Positions 1 through 11,410 of a DNA stretch of 64,000 nt are shown piece after piece. The translations under genes were made by a program, and so were the position numbers. The stretch is from positions 2,324,406-2,388,405 of the forward strand of contig ML681992.1 in assembly GCA_007922195.1 (NCBI GenBank), written 5' to 3'. The notes beneath the pieces were generated by a model. That model was not told the origin of the DNA, did not search any database, and saw only the letters and a program-made list of their open reading frames with translations. This stretch comes from Podocnemis expansa (lineage: Eukaryota > Chordata > Testudines > Podocnemididae). Every line of letters starts with the position of its first letter. Positions within the stretch are counted from its first letter, which is position 1.

Positions 1-50
<50 letters not shown>

Positions 51-66
51 CAACAACAACAACAAC
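1..66. repeat. (AAT)n/(AAC)n microsatellite
   Basis: The window opens inside a trinucleotide microsatellite: about 16 AAT units followed by about six AAC units. The true left edge lies outside the window. Confidence 0.95.
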
Positions 67-1647
67 CTCTAGGGGAGTTGAGAAAATATGAAAACACCCA
101 AAAGCTTGGAAAAAAAGAAAAAAAGAGCTCTATGGTTTGAGCAGTAGAGGAATAAATACATTTATTCACTGTCCTAGAAATTTACAAACCTTCAACGACC
201 ACAGAAAGCTCTTTTAAAACCTGTCCAGTTCATCTCCACAAGGCATACTATAATTTTTCTATATATCTATATGTGTATGCATCTTCCCCCAACACACATA
301 TCGCCCTCCTCTAAGAATGTCACATTAAACAGTCTAAGACAGTAATAAAGTAATTGTCTTTTTAGAACAACTGTAGCAAACATGTTACTTTAGTGCAATT
401 AATATACTTCAGTAACTGAATATTTAAGTTATGCAAAATTTATGGAATAAAAATGACAATTTGCTTAGCCAAGGGAATAATTGCTTCATGGGAGTCTGTG
501 CATCCTAAATTGGTTGATTCTTGGACTTCAAATTGGGCCCTTTTCTTGTTATTTAATGCCAGCAAACAGTAGTGTTGGCAGAAAGGCTGGCTGCCAGAAA
601 AGGGCATTTTCAAAGTCACACAGCATGAACATTTTCTTGTCAAGACCCATTACAAGAAAAAAGTAAGTGGCATTTCAATGAAATTGTCCACTCTTTTTAT
701 TATGATTATTTGCAAGTAGCTGGGGATGAAGTACCTGCTACTGATTCAGGTTCAGACTCTGAGTATATAAGGGCACCTGTCTATCATCAGGAAGCAGGGC
801 TTTATTTGTAACCTGTAGCAGATTCAGCTTTCAGGTTTGTTTTTTTTTTAAATATATCCCTTTAAATTTTTTATATAAACTTTGCATATATAGCACATTA
901 CATTAGGCTAAACATATCCTGCAATGTGACAAAATATGATGTGACCTGACAGAACCAGATGAAAATGTCATGATGTATCACATATTTGGTGTGGGAGGGG
1001 AAACAATTTGGAGGCATTTTAATTTACACTTCTGTTTATTTAAAAATGTTATGTCGGATATGATGAATAGTTGCTTATAGGTGCTGATAAATGAATCATT
1101 CTCAGGAACAGGAATTTCTATGGGTTGATGAGGTTATGACAAATGGCCATAAGGCTCAGATGAAAGGCACATATTCTCAAGGCAATGATTTTGCTTGCTT
1201 CATATTGTGCCAAAGTTCTTTCTCTACCATGGTGGGGACCATGCTTCCCTCTAGTGGTGGGTTTCTTTCCTCAGACCTCCAGGCCTGAGAAAGGTTCATT
1301 GCTCTTTGAGGTAGGGATTTTTCCTCTTCTCAGTCTTTGTGCTTGCAGGGCTCTTCCTGGTCAATATTCTCCTCCTTCTACAGATATATCTGTCTACTAA
1401 GCTTGCCTTGCTTCCATTCATACACTTCCATAGCTCTCCTCACTCTCACATTCCATTAACACACTTTCTCCGGAGGGAAGGCTTTTTTTACAAGCGCTGG
1501 GCAAGGCCTTAATTAACTCCAGGTGAACTAATTAACCTGGAGTAACCACAGCTCACCTACAAGGGGAAATGGCACTTGCTGAGCCTGGTGCTAATATATT
1601 GCTTTCTAGAACTCTCCGGTGACCCTCCAGTTTGACTCTGTCACAAT
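67..1647. other. No gene seen; AT-rich sequence
   Basis: AT-rich sequence without a credible coding region or clear transposon. The last 200 bases (about 1440-1645) are less AT-rich. They hold a 9-bp inverted repeat (ACTCCAGGT / ACCTGGAGT, about 1517-1545) and end in CTGTCACA, which resembles the 3' end of an LTR, but no 5' end or target duplication was found. Confidence 0.5.
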
Positions 1648-1687
1648 GGGTATATTTACACTGAGGTGTTTTTCGAAATAAGGAGGC

Positions 1688-1718
<31 letters not shown>

Positions 1719-2078
1719 AGAATCTTTTTACCTGTCCATGCTTTTTTTAAAAAAGCACTATTTCAAGATAACAAAACCTGCTTTTATTTCAAAAAAGCAA
1801 TTCTTTCAAAATAGTTATTTTGAAAAAAAGCCATCCCAAGCCACAGAATTGTTTTTTTTTTTTTCAAAATAATGGACCTATACTTTTCCCTGCCTGTCCC
1901 TATTTCCAAGTAGAAAGTCTAGTGAAGACTCTCTATTTCAAAATAAGAATTCCTACCTTATTTCAAAATAGAGAGTCTTCATTAGATTCCTATTTTGAAA
2001 TAATGATTTCAAAGTAAATTTGAAATACTTATTTCAAAATAACAATTTTGCAGTATCTTTAGCAGTGTAGACATAGCC
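1648..2078. mobile_element. Palindromic MITE, degraded copy
   Basis: Miniature DNA transposon with degraded terminal inverted repeats: the left end is a variant of GGCTATGTCTACACTG and the right end reads CAGTGTAGACATAGCC. The interior is dominated by TTATTTCAAAATAA-type palindromes, including a hairpin at about 1925-1980 with arms of about 25 bp, and carries a run of about 28 A near 1692-1719. The flanking triplets AAT/ATT differ by one base. Same family as the elements at 8150, 23708 and others. Confidence 0.75.
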
Positions 2079-2518
2079 ATTATGTGGCACCTGATTACAT
2101 TACTTATCAAATATCCTGTAAACAACTGTATCCTATAACCCAAATTTGCAATGAATATCCACACTTGTAAGCAACTGTTCATGTGAACAACCTCATTAAC
2201 TTAAGCAGCACTACTTGTGAGCAAAGTTGGCACAATCAGGCCTTTTGTGTTATCCTGGACGAAACTGTATACACTCTACAGATAAAGAGAAACAGAGCCC
2301 TTTTACCACCCTGGGGAGAGGTGATGGTCTGGAATTGACTGTGATGCCAGACTTGTTTGTCTTTGCTGTCACCAGAGAGTAGAAGTGTACACACTGAACA
2401 ACATCTTCCAGCCATATGGTGATACTCTCATATGCTTTGAGATCATAGATCTTTAAACAGTCCCATTGAAATAAGATTATTCAAGAAATAAAGCACTACT
2501 CACAGCAAGTAAGACTAC
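2079..2518. other. No gene seen
   Basis: Moderately AT-rich spacer between two miniature transposons. I see no coding, RNA or repeat signature. Confidence 0.4.
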
Positions 2519-2966
2519 GGCTATGTCTACACCTAGAGTTTCAGTTTGAATTACTGAATTCGAATTAGTTAATTTGCACTAATAATTATTAATTCGAATT
2601 CAGTCAATTTGAATTGACATGGCCACACTAGAAAATCCAGTTCGAATTGGCATATCCATGAACACGACTTGCTAGTTCGAGTTCAGTAGGGGGTGCTATT
2701 GTATAGGGAAAAATCAAGCTGTGGCTAATTCAAACTAACAGTGAATTCGAATTGACATGGCCACACTGGGTCAATTCAAATTATCAGTTCAAATTGACAC
2801 TGAATTTGAAGTCAAACAAGGTTTGATCAATTCGAAGTCAGCTTTCATCAATTCTAACTGAGGAGTTCCTCAATTTGAATTGAGGAAAGCCAGTGTGCCC
2901 ATACACTTAATAGAATTCAAACTGATGGCAATCAATTTGAATTCAGCTCGACGTGTAGACATACCC
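2519..2966. mobile_element. Palindromic MITE, AATTCGAATT subtype
   Basis: Terminal inverted repeats GGCTATGTCTACAC (left) and GTGTAGACATACCC (right). The interior repeats the motif AATTCGAATT and variants in both orientations, so the element can fold back extensively. Flanking triplets TAC and TAT differ by one base. There is no transposase; it must have been mobilised by an autonomous partner elsewhere. Confidence 0.85.
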
Positions 2967-4644
2967 TATCAGAATCAGGTCCTTAGTAGTATAAATCCTC
3001 TTCTTCTCCCAGAAGGTCAGGGCTGCCCAGGGCAAAGTTATTGTGCTTAAAGGACTGCTGCTTTCCTTTTCCATTGGGACAGTTTTTGCTTTTTGGAATT
3101 GGTAGGAAGTAGCAGATCCTGGGATTTTCTGATCACAGAGACTATTGGCAGTGAAATGACATGACATCTGTTGTGATCTGCTAGACCATGTCAATTATCC
3201 AAAACCACAAAAATACTGAATTCGCTGAATGTATAGATCCATAGTGGCATTCAGCCCTATGATATGATATGATATGATATGATAAGATATGATAATTCAT
3301 AGAATAATAGTTTGGATATAATGGTAATATGGTCCTGACTGAGAATGGTTTAAGAAATCTAAGAAATTACCACACACATAAAGCCAGATCCTGTGAGCCA
3401 CAACCACATTTGCTGTACACAGAAAGTCTCATGTGCAATGGAAATACCTGTTTCCAATGAATGCAGTGTCATAGAGGGCAATCATGAAGGCCATAGAAAC
3501 TACATACAAGGGAACTCAGGATCTCCTGTGAACCACAGAACAGTGCTGAACAGTAGTTCTTTATGCATGAATATAATAAGGAATATTATGGAATAGTTGT
3601 GGATTTCCAGGATGACCAAGTCCACATCTCTAAAAACCTGCATATTGTTCATTACATTATGATAGAAGACATGGTCTGACTCTGTGGATTTCTTGTTTCC
3701 CAATTCTAGGTTGCAAAAAGAATTCCAATGTTTGGTCTGTGCAAAACCTGTTTACTTGGGCTTTGCCTGGAGGAACCAAAGCACCCACCTCCAGTAAATG
3801 TAAACAATTATGTTTCTAATTTAAGACATTTATTTAATCCAGGATACACTTGGATCACTGGGACCTTTCCAAGAATGTGTAGTAGATGGGTTTTCAGTTG
3901 CAAACCTTCGCCAACCTAAGTAGGCAAACAATATGTCATACATTTTTTAAATGTCAAAAAGTTTGTTGGAAATTAATCTCTTAGCCAAGATTTATAGGTG
4001 AGAATGTGATGCTTTTGCAATATGTGCCTTTGTTACAAGTTTCCCTTGGTGAAGAAATTAAATGATGCTCTTAGGTCAACTGCTAAGAGCTGTGAATGTA
4101 ACTTCCACCAAAAGTTAATGGAGAACCTATATGCATATTTTAAGGCAGAATTTGGTCATTAATGCATGTAATTATCTCAGTTCTTAAATATAGCTTTTAT
4201 TGTGTGTGATTATGTACATCATCAACACAATTGTTTTACAAAAATGATAAAACTCTTTAAAAAAATGCTTGATATCCAGTCTGTGTTGAGCCCAAATTGC
4301 CAGTCCATGCATGCAGACAAAGAAAGTGTTATGCCTCCCCCCCACCCCAGTGGCTACATCTCTGAAAAGTGTTCTTTACAGAAAGGATGTTTAGCAACTG
4401 TAAAAATGGCTGGTTGGCAATTGCTGAATCAGAATTTTGAAGACTGGTCCATCCAGAATTAAGCGATGAGTGCAACTTAGGATGTAGTAAGTCAAATAGG
4501 CACTTTCAGAATAGAATGTAGATGAACTGATGTGATTGAGATATCTCATTTAAATGTCCCTAGTTGACAGCTTTTCTTTTTGCTGATGTTAGATTGAATT
4601 TTATATAAAACAATAATTTTCTATCTCATGACCCAAAGAAAGAG
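2967..4644. other. No gene seen; contains (GATAT)n
   Basis: Mostly unique AT-rich sequence with a short (GATAT)n microsatellite at about 3259-3294. Short open frames here have no recognisable domain or splice context. Confidence 0.45.
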
Positions 4645-4778
4645 AATGAAGCAAGGGCACAAAAAATATCATATTTTGTGTAAAGAAAGGGGACTATGAT
4701 TTTATTATTCATACATATATAAAATAATCATAATCCCATTTCTTTACATAAAATATGATTTTTGTGCCCCAGCTTCAT
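4645..4778. repeat. Foldback hairpin, about 60-bp arms
   Basis: A near-perfect inverted repeat. The left arm (about 4645-4707) pairs with the right arm (about 4719-4778) around a short AT-rich loop. The outer ends read ATGAAGC and GCTTCAT; internal paired blocks include GGGCACAAAAA and TTTTTGTGCCCC. It is probably a tiny nonautonomous foldback transposon; a hairpin transcript is an alternative. Confidence 0.8.
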
Positions 4779-5293
4779 ATATATACATTTATTGGGTTGA
4801 TTTACCATGAAAGGGAGTTATTTATAAATGTGTACAAACCTGCAGTCATGACACCCATGAGAAGATGTTGCTCATGTGATATTGATGTCAGTAAGTCTTC
4901 ATGAATAAGTAAGTGTTTCAAGGGAAAGCCCATCTTTTTTAGCTATATGTTGCTGTCTCAATATTCACAAATATAAGTGATACACTGGTAGCAGAGGTTA
5001 ATTGTATACTTCATTCATGAGAGTGAATGACAGACAAAGTCCTTTATTCTGCTAGAAATAATAACTTGCTGCCATGGAAACAGAACAACACCAGTGTATA
5101 GTAGGAAATTACCCAACATCACCGAAGTAAGTATAAATAGCAACAACAATAAAAACCCTACAGTAATTTGAAATAAAATAAAGAGCTGCTTATTGAAATA
5201 TACATGGTTAAAACATGGATAATTAGAGAGCTCCGTGAAGAGACATTGAAATGATTTAGAAATGCACAGTGAATAGAAGGTGAAGGACATTTT
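4779..5293. other. No gene seen
   Basis: AT-rich unique sequence; no convincing feature. Confidence 0.4.
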
Positions 5294-5345
5294 TCTGTTA
5301 GTCTTAAAGTGCCACACAACTCCTTGTTGTTGTTTTTTATTCTTC
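5294..5345 (+). mobile_element. Penelope-like element 3' end fragment
   Basis: Contains the conserved tail of the Penelope-like family seen repeatedly in this window: a segment like GTTAGTCTTAAAGTGCCAC followed by ACTCCTTGTTGTTG. Only about 50 bases remain. The assignment rests on matching longer copies at 17.8 and 19.4 kb. Confidence 0.65.
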
Positions 5346-5971
5346 TAGAGATGGCAAACTCCAGTAACTACTGACCCATGCAGAGCATGAATTTGATTCA
5401 CCCTAGGCCATAGGTAACTGCTTCTAAAACACAGCATTTCTTTAAGGTGAATCTGACAGAAATTGACACGCACACAAACTACATGTATAATATTCATGTA
5501 GCATGCATCATTGTGACATTCATGGAGAAATTCCGGGTATGGCGACTGTTTGGTTTTGTGGGTCTCTGCTGACATTTACAAAGAAGCTGTGACTATTTCT
5601 GAAAGGAGCTGTAGTTCCTTGCCAGGTATGAATATACATCTTCATAAAAGCCAGCCCCAGGTGAAAGTGCCTATAGAGGTTTGTGTGGAGGTGACATGTT
5701 CCAGGTGAGAGAATAAAAGGCAAATGTAGCTTGAATGTCATCTGAAAAAAATTGGAGCACCTTTAACTGCAAACACATGAATAGAATGGGGCAGATCTTC
5801 AGCTTCTGTAAATATGCTCACTAACAGGATGCTCACTAACAGAGTCTGTATTTCACATTTCCTGGGGGTTCTGAGGAGTTTTTATATTACTATGGGAATT
5901 TTATCTTAACATTTAGTATCATAATATTCTTTCTTAAAATAAGAAGTATGGGAGATATTCCTGGTATACAG
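5346..5971. other. No gene seen
   Basis: Unique sequence; includes a short direct duplication of GATGCTCACTAACAG near 5817-5845. No coding evidence. Confidence 0.4.
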
Positions 5972-6888
5972 GAGGGTGGGTCGAATTCCAATGTCGGCAA
6001 GTTTGTAGATGACACTAAGCTATGGGGAGAGATAGACACACTGAAGGGCAAAAATAGGATATAGAGTGACCTACACTAATTAGAAGATTGATCTAAAAGA
6101 AAGCTGATGAGGTTCAACTAGCAAAAGTGCAAATGCCTGCACCTAGGACAGAATAATCTCATTCACTGCTATGAACTGGGGATTGACTGGCTAGGCAGCA
6201 GTCTGGCAAAAAAAGAATTTATGGATTACAGTGGACAAGAAGATAGATATGAGTCAACAGTGTGCCCTTATTGCCAAGAAGGCTAATGTCATATTGATCT
6301 ACATAAGTAGAAGCACTGCCAGCAAATCAAGGGAAGTGATTATTCCTGTCTATTTGGCACTGGTGAGGCCACAGTTGCAGTATTGTATCCAGTTTTGGAT
6401 CCCCAACTACAAAGAGGATGTGAACAAATTGTAAAGAGTTCAGAGGAGGGAAAAAAATTATTAAGAGACTAAAGCACATGACTGTAGTTCCCTCAGCCTC
6501 TCTTCAGAGGGTTGTTCAGTCAGCAGAAGAGCAGAAATGGGGGGGAGGGGACATTTGAAAGCAGTTCTTAACTACCTGAAAGAGAGTTCCAAGAAGGATG
6601 GAACCAAGCTGTTTTCGGTTGTAATAGACAGCAGAACTTGGAACAAAGGACTCAAATTGCAATTGGGGGGGGGGTGGGTCTAGCTTGGATATTAAGAAAA
6701 ACTTTTTTCACTAGGAGGGTGATAAAGCACTGGAACGGGTTACCTAGGGAAGTGGGGGAATCTCCACTTGCAGAGTTTTTCAAGTTGTGGCTTGAGAAAG
6801 CTCTGATTTATGTGGGGTTGGTCCTCTTTGAGCAGGCGTTGGACTAGCCTTCTCTTTCAACTCTTATCTTCTATGATTCTATACTCCC
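5972..6888 (+). mobile_element. CR1 LINE, 5'-truncated
   Basis: Degraded CR1 non-LTR retrotransposon. Translation near 6001 gives FVDDTKLWGE, a form of the reverse-transcriptase motif C region (FADDTKL in intact CR1). The block at 6320-6430 matches the conserved ORF2 C-terminal stretch with SREVIIP and LVRPQLQYC, and the end has the typical TCTATGATTCTAT tail. Several frameshifts and stops separate these pieces. The copy is truncated at its 5' end, as usual for CR1. Confidence 0.88.
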
Positions 6889-7599
6889 ATGCTATTAACT
6901 CTGATGACCTTATAATCATGCCAGGGATCTGAAAGAGATGCTTTAATAAACCGTGTTACACTCCTGTAGGCATTAACGCGTTCCTCAAACTGAACTTTCT
7001 AGAAGGAAGTAATGAACATAGATATTACTGGGATCCTGGATGGTGATTTATGTAGCATACAAGAATTCTCAGGTCAGAGAATAACTTTTTTTTCCTGGCC
7101 CTAATTAAGCGACTTGAGTCAGGATTACAAAATTTAATAACTTCTCACTAGTCTATCAGTATCCAGTTACTAATGTTATAAATAGATGAGAGGACTGATA
7201 GATAAATGAATGAATACACACAATCTAAATATAGATATATTACTTCCTTTTAATAGGAAATATAGCTACTTAATTGATTAACAAACACAAGTATGCATAC
7301 ATACAATTATGTAGATGTAATATATATCTTATTATATAATTTAATTCTCATCATTCTCTAATTTTGTAATTTGTTCCAAAGACTTTCAAGGTTATTTGAC
7401 TTTTTTTTTTTTATAGTTTCCTTACTACTTACAGATTTCTGTCCTCTTATTATTTATTTCAGGATTTTATACATGTGATATGGTTTTGAATTATACTACA
7501 AATAAAACATTAATCTTAAGTTATATCAAGTACCATACAAATTGGTAATTGTGTATTACTTCTTTATTGGAGATTAAGTGGTGTTTAATAAGTGTGACT
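6889..7599. other. No gene seen
   Basis: Very AT-rich sequence with short homopolymer runs; nothing recognisable. Confidence 0.4.
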
Positions 7600-7835
7600 G
7601 TAACTACCTGCAAAGGTTGTGGAAAGCTCATTCACTGGAGGTTTTCAGAAAGAGGCTGTGGCACTTTAAAGACTCCTTGTTTGTTTTCCTGAAATAGGCT
7701 AACACAGCTACCTGTCTAAAAGAGACCAAATAGCCATATGTCTTAGATTGTATAGCTATTATGAAATTCTGTATCTTGGCATTGAGTTAGACTAGATGAT
7801 TCTTGTGTTCTTTTCTGATTCTATGGTTAAATATT
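7600..7835 (+). mobile_element. CR1 3' end with nested Penelope-like tail
   Basis: A CR1 3' end (TAGACTAGATGATTC and a terminal TTCTGATTCTATGG) is interrupted at about 7665-7725 by a Penelope-like tail in plus orientation: GTGGCACTTTAAAGACTCC, then TTGTTTGTTTTC and GGCTAACACAGCTACC. The nesting suggests the CR1 is the older of the two. Confidence 0.65.
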
Positions 7836-8149
7836 ATAATTTACTGAACTGAGTTTGCACTGTAGGTTCAAAGGGTTGGAATGCTCTGGTATGTCATTTT
7901 GTTTTAAAAAATAATAAAAAAAAAAGGGGTCCAAATTTTATGCACAGATGCACCATAAAAATCCAGAGTAACTCAAATGAAATGAATCAGAATGTAAATT
8001 GAGTCAGTACATATTTTCACTGGTATTTCACAGATTAAAATATTCCCTTCCAAAATTTGAATTCATGTATTTGTTTTACTTTGGACTCCTATTGACAATA
8101 AACTATAAATACCCGGGAGGAAGAAGAATTATTTAAGTTCAGCATCAAT
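7836..8149. other. No gene seen
   Basis: AT-rich spacer with a short A-rich run at about 7905-7925. Confidence 0.35.
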
Positions 8150-8509
8150 GGCTGTGTTCACACAGCACTCTTATTTCGAAACAACAGAGGTTGTTTTGAA
8201 ATAAGAAATACCCTGTTCACACGATGCATGGTTGTTTCGAAACAAGTTAAACCCCATGCGGGGACGAAACAACGTTGTTTCAAAATGATTGTTTCGAAAC
8301 AACACTGTGCGAACATGTTGTTTCGAAACAATGGTGACTTGTTTCGAAATAACTGTTGCCTGAACCTGCTATTTCGCTTTGAGCTTTTTTCCTTAATTCA
8401 AATTAACAAACTGTTAATTCAAATTAAGTTATTTAGAAATAAGGTGTTATTTCGATACAAGTTGTTTCAAAACAACCGTATCGAAATAACCCCGTGTGTG
8501 AACACAGCC
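8150..8509 (+). mobile_element. Palindromic MITE, TTTCGAAA subtype
   Basis: Ends GGCTGTGTTCACAC and GTGTGAACACAGCC form clean terminal inverted repeats, flanked by a perfect 3-bp target duplication AAT (8147-8149 and 8510-8512). The interior is an array of TTGTTTCGAAACAA palindromes at short spacing. The copies at 13478 (opposite orientation) and 31148 belong to the same subfamily. The long open frame crossing it is a by-product of the repeat, not a gene. Confidence 0.92.
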
Positions 8510-8544
8510 AATGTGGACACAAGAACAAATGAATATGAACTGGT

Positions 8545-9118
8545 CATCAGGACCAGCTTAGATTCGAAATTAGACATGTTTCTAATCATCAGAGGAGTAA
8601 AGTTCTAGAATAGCCTTCCATGGGGAGCAATGGGGGCAAAAAGCCTCTCTGACTTCAAAACTGAGCTAGATAAATTTTTGAAGGGGATCGTATGATGGGA
8701 CAGCCTAATTTTGCAATTAACTTCTCTTTGACTTCTAGCGGTAAATATACCAATGTCCTGTGACAAGATGTTAGAGAGGGTGGGTTCTGAGTTGGTCAGA
8801 GAATTCTGTTTTGGGTGTCCGGCTGGTGAGTGTTGCCCACTTGTTCTAGTATTAGTTGATCACCGTATTTGGGATCAGGAGGGGATTTTCACACAGCATA
8901 AACTGGCAAAGCCCTGGTGGGGAACAGGAGGGGGGCACCTTCTCCTGCAGCATGGTTGATGGGTCACTTTAAAACATGATTTGGGGATTTCAGTGACTCA
9001 GCCATAGGTTACGCGTCTATTACTGGAGTGGGCAGGAAGTTCCGTGGCTTGCATTATGGAGGAGGTCAAACTAGATGATCATATTGGTCCCTTCTGATCT
9101 TAAAATCTGTGTATCTAT
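8545..9118 (+). mobile_element. CR1 LINE 3' end
   Basis: 3' region of a CR1 copy. The end, with GAGGAGGTCAAACTAGATGA followed by TGGTCCCTTCTGATCTTAAA and TCTATGA, is a diagnostic CR1 3' UTR pattern. The upstream part (CTCTCTGACTTCAAAACTGAG) matches the ORF2 C-terminal region. Truncated at the 5' end. Confidence 0.8.
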
Positions 9119-10859
9119 GAATATGAGTCATATATGTACATTTGTCACATTAACGTAACTTCCTATAGCTTTAAAGATAATATTGAAAAACATATGGGTT
9201 GACTTAGTGCTATAGTTGAAGTTGAAACAAGATAGTACATCTCCAGTGAGACTACTGATGATGTAAGAAAATTTAAGTCAAATACTTTAGAGAATGTAAT
9301 GTTTATTGTAGCTGCTTTTTCAACATGAATAAAAATTCTATAATGAGATCCTACCTACCCTCTTCATAAACAGGAATTTGCACTACTGTGATTTTTTTTC
9401 CACACGTATCTTTGCATTGTCAGGCAGTGAAATGCATCATTTTACAAACAATTCTTGTGTGTGCTTGCTATCTTCTACTTGGTTTATTTTTCCAACCCAG
9501 TTACATTTAGAAATATCCATACTCAAGAGTATTTCAGTTAAAACTGCTAACTCTTTCTCCTGACCTTCCCCCCACACACCTTTCAGATAGACCAGTGAAA
9601 GGTGATATAGTTAGAAAAGCAGAAATTTCACATTCTTACATGATTCATTAAATAGCTAACACTCTATTTTTATGTATGAAATACAACCTTTAAAAAGAAG
9701 TTAATTTTATGAGCCAGATAAAATGTATAATAGCCATAAAGTATGAATATAGACATAGTTCTAGATAGTTTTAAATGTTAATATAGTCCTATGCTCTAGA
9801 TATTTAATTTTTTTCCAAAATGAAGTAAGATTTCAAGAATATTTATTAATTCTGCTTATTTTTGAATGCAGATTATAACAGAGGGACTAAGGCACAGATA
9901 GGTGGTACTTGACTCCATTTCATCTTCATTCCATTTAGTGGATGGTCCCACATATTGTTTGATCTTTTGTATCTCACATTAGATGAACAATTAATGTGGT
10001 TCAGTGCCCCTCTTGTCAGGAGCTTCTAATGAGAATTAAAGCCAATACTAAAACCAGCTTTAAAAGAGTGGAGTGCTATTTGAAAGTATTTTCACATCTA
10101 CAGTAACTATGCCTGAAATACACAACAGAAATTGAAGGCAAGAGTGGATACCAATGTGTTATGTTTTTGATAGTGTTGTTTAAAATTTTAATGTATTCTT
10201 CATGTGCATGGAGTTCCCAGAGGTGCAGGTATGGTTTCTGACTGCCTTGCCTCGCCCATGTTGCTCAGGATTCAGAAGCATTCACCTCTCATTGAAAAGA
10301 GTTACTGAGTCTTTTTTTTTTAACTTATTCTCTATCCTTGTCTCCTTAGTCTCTCTTTTCTTTCATTTTATGTTTTGTGGCAGAGAGTTCCTAGACATAC
10401 ATGTTCTCCCACCTTTTTTTCTCAAATATATTCTGGGAACCTTTCTTGATAGCTACCATAAATGTTTATAAAACAATGGCTCATCATTTCCTGGGTCATT
10501 GACAGATTACAGACTTTCTGTTAATAACATATTATATTTAAATACAGAAGCAACCTCACTATTCACCATCCTCACATGTAGCAGATAGGTGAACTACTCC
10601 TTAGAAGTTACTGGCAGATGGGTATCTATGATCATCATATTTAAATTCTGTTTGTTCAATGTTATTTAGTTGGTATTCAAAAGCCAAGAACATTTTGTAG
10701 TTTGCCTATCATTAATGGGCACATATAAGAATACCAGGTATGCATACAATTACATATAAGTACATTTAGCACAGGAGTAGTATCACTAAGTTGGCTGACC
10801 CTTTAAGAAAATTGAACTTAACCAACCCTGTGCCTAGTTATCCATTTCTTTGATGATAT
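9119..10859. other. No gene seen
   Basis: AT-rich, apparently unique sequence. No coding exon, repeat or RNA signature identified. Confidence 0.4.
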
Positions 10860-11410
10860 AGTGGATTCCAGCTGGTGCTTGGAGGGTGATGAAGCATCAC
10901 ATAACAGTAGACCAGAGATGATTTCTATTGAGAAAATCTGTTTGGTCACTCAGGAGGAAGGAGACACCTATAGGGGGTAAAATAATTCTTCTACAGTAGA
11001 GCCAGATGAATGGTGGAAAGTGCTAGAATGCTGTCAGAAGTGGGCCAAGAAGAAGGCAGAGGGAAACAAACTGAAAAGTTATGCCCTGTGTGAGAAGGGG
11101 AACCGGCAGAGCTTCACCGCATAGAGATTCTGGGTAATTAAAAGTAAGCTGGGACTTTAAGCCACAGATAGAAATTGAAAATAAAGAAGAAATTTTGTGA
11201 TGAAGAGGAAGAGTTTAAAAGATTTTATTTGGTGTTCCTGGTATGAGTTCTTTATCCCAGAAGGGAGAGGGAAATTGTTCCATGATTTAGCTGGAGGACT
11301 AAGTCCTTTTGAACCTCAGGAATCTGCCCATCTGAGAAATCAGAGACTGAATGATGGAGCTGGAAGAAAGGAACCTGAACCACTGACTACTCTCAAAGTG
11401 TGATTAACAC
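10860..11410 (+). repeat. Unclassified purine-rich segment
   Basis: Distinctly purine-rich and less AT-rich than its surroundings, with an open frame at 11197-11403 that resembles nothing I know. It could be part of an LTR element or an old gene-derived repeat. No terminal repeats or target duplication seen. Confidence 0.2.

Noticed and set aside
1430..1647. LTR 3' end
   Set aside because: The segment ends CTGTCACA and has LTR-like composition, but no matching start, polyadenylation signal or duplication was found.
8228..8608. 126-residue plus-strand open frame
   Set aside because: It lies across a palindromic MITE; the repeated FRNN and KQ phrases come from the TTTCGAAA array.
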